64,000 bases of DNA, taken from contig NC_133647.1 in assembly GCF_009905375.1 (NCBI RefSeq), forward strand, positions 134,039,263-134,103,262, in the 5' to 3' direction. Every line of letters begins with the position of its first letter. The first letter of the stretch is position 1. The notes under the pieces were generated by a model. That model did no database searches. It worked only from the letters and a program-made list of their open reading frames with translations, and was not told where the DNA came from. The stretch comes from Apium graveolens (Eukaryota > Streptophyta > Magnoliopsida > Apiales > Apiaceae). The translations under genes and the position numbers were made by a program. Positions 59,151-64,000 of the stretch are shown here, in pieces.

Positions 59151-60934
59151 CTTGCTCGTATTCAGGAACAGATTCAGCTTATTCTAAATAATAGATCTAT
59201 TCGTCAAGACCATAGTCCTACCAGGGATGCTTCTGATAGCTCTTAAGGAAGCCATAAAGGAGGCTATCTAGATGAGGTTACTTTGGTTTTCAAGGCTGCT
59301 ACTACACAAGGTACCTTTATCCCTTTTCCTATTGTTGATATTGATAATACATTCGTGGTTAGTGAGACATCTTTGAAAAATTTGTAATCGGATTTTATTA
59401 TTTAAAAGGGGTACTTAGCCTTGTTTATAATAATATTGGTCATAATACTTATCCTGAGGATACTGATAACAAAGAAAACCTGAAGAAACTGGTCACTTGG
59501 AGTAAAATGGTTCAACAAACAAATCTTAATAACTCACCTAGACCTAGGCCTAAAGCTGGTTTCTCTTACAATAAAGATGGATCGGTAAATTTGATTCATC
59601 CTAGAGAGTTCTTGTTAGAGACACGAAAATAGTGTGACTTTAGCTACATTATTCATTTTATTGGAGGTAGTTTTGACTTTAAATTTGTTAAAGATAAGGC
59701 AACGAATTTATTGAAGAGAGGTAGCTTACACAATGTGTACTACAATTCTAAGAGCTATTTCTCCTTTAGATTCAATACGGTGGAACAAATGAAGGTTGTA
59801 CTTCAACAGAAGACAGCTCAATTGGGAGGGAGAAGTATGTAATTAAAACCATGGATGGAGAGCTATGACTTCGAAAGAAACGTTATTGACAAAGTTCCTT
59901 GTTGGCCTTATAATGGGCTTACCATGATTGTTGGCCTCATTGGTAAGGCCCTTAAGTTTGATGAAATTATCAGTCACTTTTAGCCTCTGAAATTTGCTTG
60001 TGTGCAGATTGAATTTTTTTACTCAGCTCCGAGATCCTTCTTTCTGTGGGTGCCAGTTCTTTACAGTCGTAGTGAGGAGGAAAAAATGAAAGTGATAGTT
60101 GAATACTCATAATTTCCATATTCTTGTAGCCTGTGCAAGGCTTTTGGACATTCACTCCTAAAATGCAACGACAAGTTGGACAAAGAACAGCGTCATACAA
60201 AGAGACATAGACAACAAACTAGAGCACGTGATGGTGGGAGCCACGTAGAAAATGTTAACAACAGAACTGATGATGAACGTGTAATTAGGGAGGAAAATGT
60301 TGAAAATAATACGATATGCAAGTTGAACACTACAATGAAGATTTTGTGTCCAATAGATAAATGGTGCCTTATGTAGTGAGACCCTTATTTGGGTGTGATG
60401 TGATATTGGATGATGAACATGTACTTCATGATGCCCAAGATGCCAATCTTGACAACGATGACCTTGTAGATTTTGATGTAGAGGCTGTGACAGAAAATTG
60501 AATCATGAGGAGCCTCAGCTACAGCAGCCGCATCAACCATAATATCCAAAACAGCTCCAACAGTCAGAAGAACCTTTGGATGTAGGTAATCCCTTTTGAC
60601 TCTTCTCTTGACATTACAGAGGAGGAGGAGAGTGAGCTCTCACAAATCAGTTTCACCTTCGAGTAGGAAGAGAAAGAGTAAGTCAACATGTGTTTCTACT
60701 GCAAATACCACTACATCGGCTCCCAGAGGTAGTCGTAGTATGGTTATTGGCCTACCCACTTTAAAGGCAAACAACAAAATTACTAGAGTTGGTGTTGATT
60801 CAGATGGGCATATGTATACAAAGATCTTGGTCAAGAAGAGTGGTAGGTTGGCTGGGCTACCACCAACCATCCCAAACCTTCTCAATGAAATTTACTTCAT
60901 GAAATCTCAGGTACCTGAATAGGAGTCTCCGTTA
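59151..60934 (+). pseudogene. L1-type LINE ORF1 remnant (DUF4283 and zinc knuckle)
   Basis: Degraded plus-strand reading frames. From about 59826, LKPWMESYDFERNVIDKVPCW, LTMIVGLIGKALKFDEI and LKFACVQIEF follow the DUF4283 order of plant L1-type ORF1 proteins. A zinc knuckle CSLCKAFGHSLLKC follows (60130-60175), then a basic tail. A 108-codon frame (60596-60922) holds the C-terminal region. ORF1 proteins bind LINE RNA. Stops at 59838, 59981 and 60108 and others make it non-functional. Confidence 0.75.
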
Positions 60935-61248
60935 AATGAAGTTGCTTAATTTTATCTCTTGTAATCATTTAACTTTTATGTGTTGTGTTGAGACTAAAGT
61001 CAAGCAGCCTAATGATGTTGTTACATCTAAAAAGATCAATAGGACTTGAAATTGGGTTTATAGTTATGAGTTTCATGACAATGGTATGATATGGGTTGGT
61101 TGAGACCCTAGTGTTCGACATATTTCTGTTCATTCAAAGGCCACTGTCTTTAGGATCTCGTGAGTCTTCAAATTTTTGCTTACCACATTGTGGGTGAGAG
61201 AAATGCTCGGGCTCGTAACAGAGACATCTTCACCTCTGCTAAGCCGCT
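60935..61248 (+). pseudogene. LINE ORF2 endonuclease N-terminal remnant
   Basis: Follows ORF1 closely. It reads LTFMCCVETKVKQPND (with the E-T-K of the endonuclease/exonuclease/phosphatase fold), NWVYSYEFHDNGMIWVG and a D-P-S-V motif, with stops at about 61049 and 61102. It ends after ~100 residues at 61248, where LTR-like sequence begins. RT is absent. Confidence 0.65.
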
Positions 61249-62223
61249 TGATGGGTGGATATTAGAACTAGGATTTCTAATTCTAGTTGGTTTATTAACA
61301 TGATTGTATTAGGACTTTTTGTAGTTGGTTAGTGATAGAGTATATATATACATATTATCATTTTATTCCTCATATTTATTATATTTTGCATTGATTTGGA
61401 TTTTTATTAATTAGATATTAATGTTTATTGCAGGAAGTAAGGAAATCTTAAATTTGGATGGATTAGAGAATAAGAGCTTAATTTGGAGATTAATTAGAAG
61501 GAAATTGGATTTGTTGGACCGCACGCGTGCAATTCATTGTTTAGGCCCTATCCTCAGTTCCAGAAGTCATTATTAGACGATTTAACATCCCACGCGAAGG
61601 TAACGGGTTATCTTTCATTCTACAGAGGTCCAAGTATCAAATTACAACTAAAGCAGCCCAGAATTATTGAAGAAAAGTTAGCTGCAAATTTTTCTTTAAA
61701 AATTCAATCAGTTTAGGAAACGTACTTGTATAATTTTATCATAAACAAATAGGGATATATTATTAGGGAGATATATACAGACGGGGAGATAGATATAGAC
61801 AGAAGAACAGAGATCATTACTTTTCTTCTAAGATTGAAGGTTTTCTTCTATATATTCATTAATATCAATTATGTGTTCTTATCATATTATGTGTTTTGTT
61901 CATCTGGTCATTAGTTAGTAGATTTTTAATCTAGGGTTAAGTTGAACCCTAGTTATGATTGATGTATGATTTTCCCAATCCCCCAATTTAGTTATATTAC
62001 ATGCTCTTGCTCATTGAGTTGTGCTTAATTAACAACTACATGTCAGACGTGATTATGTGTATTATTTGAACCCAATATCTAGTTATCAATGAAAGTTGGA
62101 CTTAGGTGGTTGTGATTTATCCAATAAGGACATGAACTTTCCATGAAAATAGGTAAAATAGATTGTTAGGAAGTTAGGATGTTGTGTTTAATGTCTCTAA
62201 ATTACATGATACCATGAAAATAG
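61249..62223 (+). repeat. Possible diverged Athila/Tat-like LTR remnant
   Basis: Starts TGATGGGTGGATATTAG, resembling the starts at 33997 (minus; TGATGAGTGGATTTTATAT) and 25856. A later segment, CAATGAAAGTTGGACTTA, parallels ACGAAAGTTGGCTTTTA in the Athila LTRs. No clear right terminus. No coding sequence is seen; CGCACGCGTGC near 61521 is the only GC-rich spot. Confidence 0.35.
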
Positions 62224-62908
62224 GCTTGATTGTATTTTAGAGAAGCCTTTAATACTCGAGAGAAGTTATTGGTATTTTATAGATTACCTATTCATTTATC
62301 AGAAAACAAGTACGTTAGTTTTAGAACAGGTACAACACTATCTGAAGTTGTTCAACAAGCTGATAGTAAAAGGACAAAACTTGAGGCTTGGTTCGAAGCT
62401 AATAAAGAATTTCCAACTGCTCAAGATTTTACGTATGCTGAATTTCCTACGCATTTTACGTGGCTACCCCGAGAGTGTAAATGGAGACCTCGCCAAAGAG
62501 GTGATGTAGTTGGCAGATTAACAGAAGTACATGCTACTTGCGGTGATTTGTTGTATCTCCGCATGTTACTGATGCGGAGAAAAGGCGCTACTTCATTTGA
62601 CGAGCTAGGGACGGTTAAAGGTCATGTTTTGGAAAGTTTCAAGGAAGAATGTGCTACTCTGGGGCTTCTTCAGAATAACAATCATTGGCATGAAGCAATG
62701 GTCGAGAATTATCACTCATCTCTTGCGAAATAGCTCCGTGAAATGTTTGTTAATATTTTGGCATATTGCTCAATCTTTGATCCGCTGTATTTATGGAATG
62801 CTCAGTGGAAATGTATGTTTGACGATATCATCCTGCTAAAGCGTAAAGAATGTCAGAATGGAAATTTAAAACTCCAAGATTGTGACATTCAAAATTTTGC
62901 TCTTGCAG

Positions 62909-63083
62909 GTAGGACTATAATTAAAATTGGCTGTCATTCTTAATAATTACACATATGTCCACTCTGTAGTCAATTTATTTTTGTCTTATTAAGAGGATCA
63001 AGCATCGATAGTGTCCATATTTATCCATTTTGAATATATAACAAAAATAAATACGTTAAACTATTTTATATTTATTCTTGCAG
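62909..63083 (+). other. Predicted intron in Helitron helicase
   Basis: Begins GTAGGA after TTGCAG and ends TTCTTGCAG; AT-rich, with stops in all frames. Splicing restores a GAA codon and a continuous helicase frame (ALAEIEKLL). Confidence 0.65.
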
Positions 63084-63556
63084 AAATTGAAAAACTTTTG
63101 AACGATATTGGAAAGAGCTTAAAATATTTCCCGACAATGCCCTATCCTCCAGAAGTCTTTCTTTACAACAGTGGAAATGGTTTAATAGTTGAAGAAACAG
63201 GTTACAATATAGAGCAAATAAAAAAGCAGCATGATGAAAATTATTTAAAGTTGAATAAAGAGCAAAAGGACGTGTACGAGGCTGTTATCGAAAGTGTAAA
63301 TTCTAACAAAGGCGGACAGTTTTTTGTCTATGGAAGTAGCGGATGTGGGAAAACATTTTTTTGGCAGACACTTCTCTTTCGCCTTCGTTCTGAGCGTAAA
63401 ATTGTTTTTCCAGTAGCCTCATTGGAAATTGCAGTTGTTTTGCAAGATGGTGGTAGGACGGCTCATTCATGCTTTCATATACCTATCATTCTAGATCAAT
63501 GCTCGGTAGCTGGAATAAAGCATGGTACTGATCTTGCTAAATTATTACAGAATACA

Positions 63557-63866
63557 AGTTTAATCATTTGGGACGAAGCACCTATGCAGCATCAACATGG
63601 TATTGAGAGTGTTGATAAATGTTTAAGAGATATTATGGCTCCTATTGATCCCAGTAGATCGTCAATAGGAGCCATAATATCTCTTAAACATTTATCAACA
63701 CTCTCAATACCATGCCGATGCTGCATAGGTGCTTCGTCCCAAATGATTAAACTTGAAAGTTTAATCATTTGGGACGAAGCACCTATGCAGCATCGGCATG
63801 GTATTGAGAGTGTTGATAAATGTTTAAGAGATATTATGGCTCCTATTGATCCCAGTAGATCGTCAA
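63557..63866 (+). repeat. Inverted triplication (direct-inverted-direct) within the helicase exon
   Basis: Copy 1 (63557-63665) and copy 3 (63758-63866) are direct repeats 201 bp apart. Between them, 63662-63754 is the reverse complement. Copies 2 and 3 form a near-perfect palindrome with a 2-bp centre (ATTAAACTT-GA-AAGTTTAAT). The first junction has TCAA microhomology. Copies 2 and 3 share CATCGGCATGG where copy 1 has CATCAACATGG, so copy 3 was the template for copy 2 or the reverse. Confidence 0.9.
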
Positions 63867-64000
63867 GGCCATTTGGTGGAATAACTGTTGTATTTGGTGG
63901 AAATTATCGTCAAACAATACAGGTTATCCCAAAAGCTTCCCGTGGAAATACAGTTGGATCAACACTGAATCGATCAAGCTGTGGGATTTTCGTAAAGTCT

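Larger units (their letters stand above)
62224..64000 (+). pseudogene. Helitron helicase (PIF1-like) region, 3' end outside window
   Basis: Plus-strand reading from about 62230 (no ATG; first codons YFREAFNTREKLLVFYRLP) matches the part of Helitron RepHel just before the helicase: AWFEANKEFPTAQDFTYAEF and GDLLYLRMLLMRRKGATSF. An in-frame TAG (62731-62733) is present. A 175-bp intron (62909-63083, GT...CAG) joins codons cleanly. Exon 2 has LNKEQKDVYEAV, Walker A VYGSSGCGKTFFW (about 63332), GGRTAHSCFHIPI, Walker B LIIWDEAPM and FGGITVVFGGNYRQ. Walker B is present twice because of the in-frame inverted triplication at 63557-63866. The Rep domain is absent on the left. Helitrons transpose by rolling-circle replication. 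Confidence 0.85.

Overview
This window is a repeat-dense stretch of a large plant nuclear genome. It contains no intact host gene, no tRNA or rRNA gene, no operon-like layout and no CRISPR array. It is built from nested LTR retrotransposons plus remnants of a LINE, a Helitron and a FAR1/Mutator-type gene. SIRE-type Ty1/copia, Athila-type Ty3/gypsy with an extra 3' ORF, and very long-LTR (3.7-4.3 kb) Ty3/gypsy elements primed by initiator tRNA-Met together point to a eudicot. Apiaceae is my guess from general resemblance only. One run of 100 Ns (56982-57081) marks an assembly gap.

Layout, left to right. 1-10629: a SIRE-like copia element (copy A, +) with gag, pol, a ~1.5 kb linker, a very large third ORF, polypurine tract and 3' LTR. 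10630-14508: a second copy of the same family (copy B, -), abutting copy A's LTR end, so A probably inserted into B. 14509-16346: the 3' end of a long gypsy LTR, its primer-binding site and leader, and uncharacterised sequence. 16347-17774: an antisense solo Athila LTR with a perfect 5-bp target duplication. 17775-27311: an Athila gag-pol in one continuous frame broken by stop codons, then a separate ORF with its own upstream sequences, then the 3' LTR. 27312-29342: a 5'-truncated long gypsy LTR. 29343-32554: scrambled FAR1-related/MULE pseudogene pieces, a Ulp1-protease remnant, a tandem repeat and a probable SIRE ORF3 fragment. 32555-34268: an antisense Athila-like 3' LTR and tail. 34269-40826 and 54992-55683: a long-LTR gypsy element split by a younger one. 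40827-54991: that younger element (-), 14.2 kb, complete with two 4.3-kb near-identical LTRs, PBS, PPT and ATCAT target duplication, but with a ruined coding region. 55684-56981: another Athila LTR running into the gap. 57082-59150: a different copia pol and 3' LTR. 59151-61248: an L1-type LINE remnant. 61249-62223: an LTR-like remnant. 62224-64000: a Helitron helicase region with an intron and an in-frame inverted triplication, running off the window.

The elements act on their own replication: gag forms particles, protease/RT/RNase H/integrase copy and insert cDNA, and LTRs drive transcription. Nearly all coding regions carry stops. Points most worth a second look: a helically phased GC-rich module upstream of the TATA box in all Athila LTRs, with a paralogous copy placed internally before the third ORF; an inverted triplication in the helicase that keeps the frame open; and a recently inserted giant element whose own pol is dead, implying mobilisation in trans.
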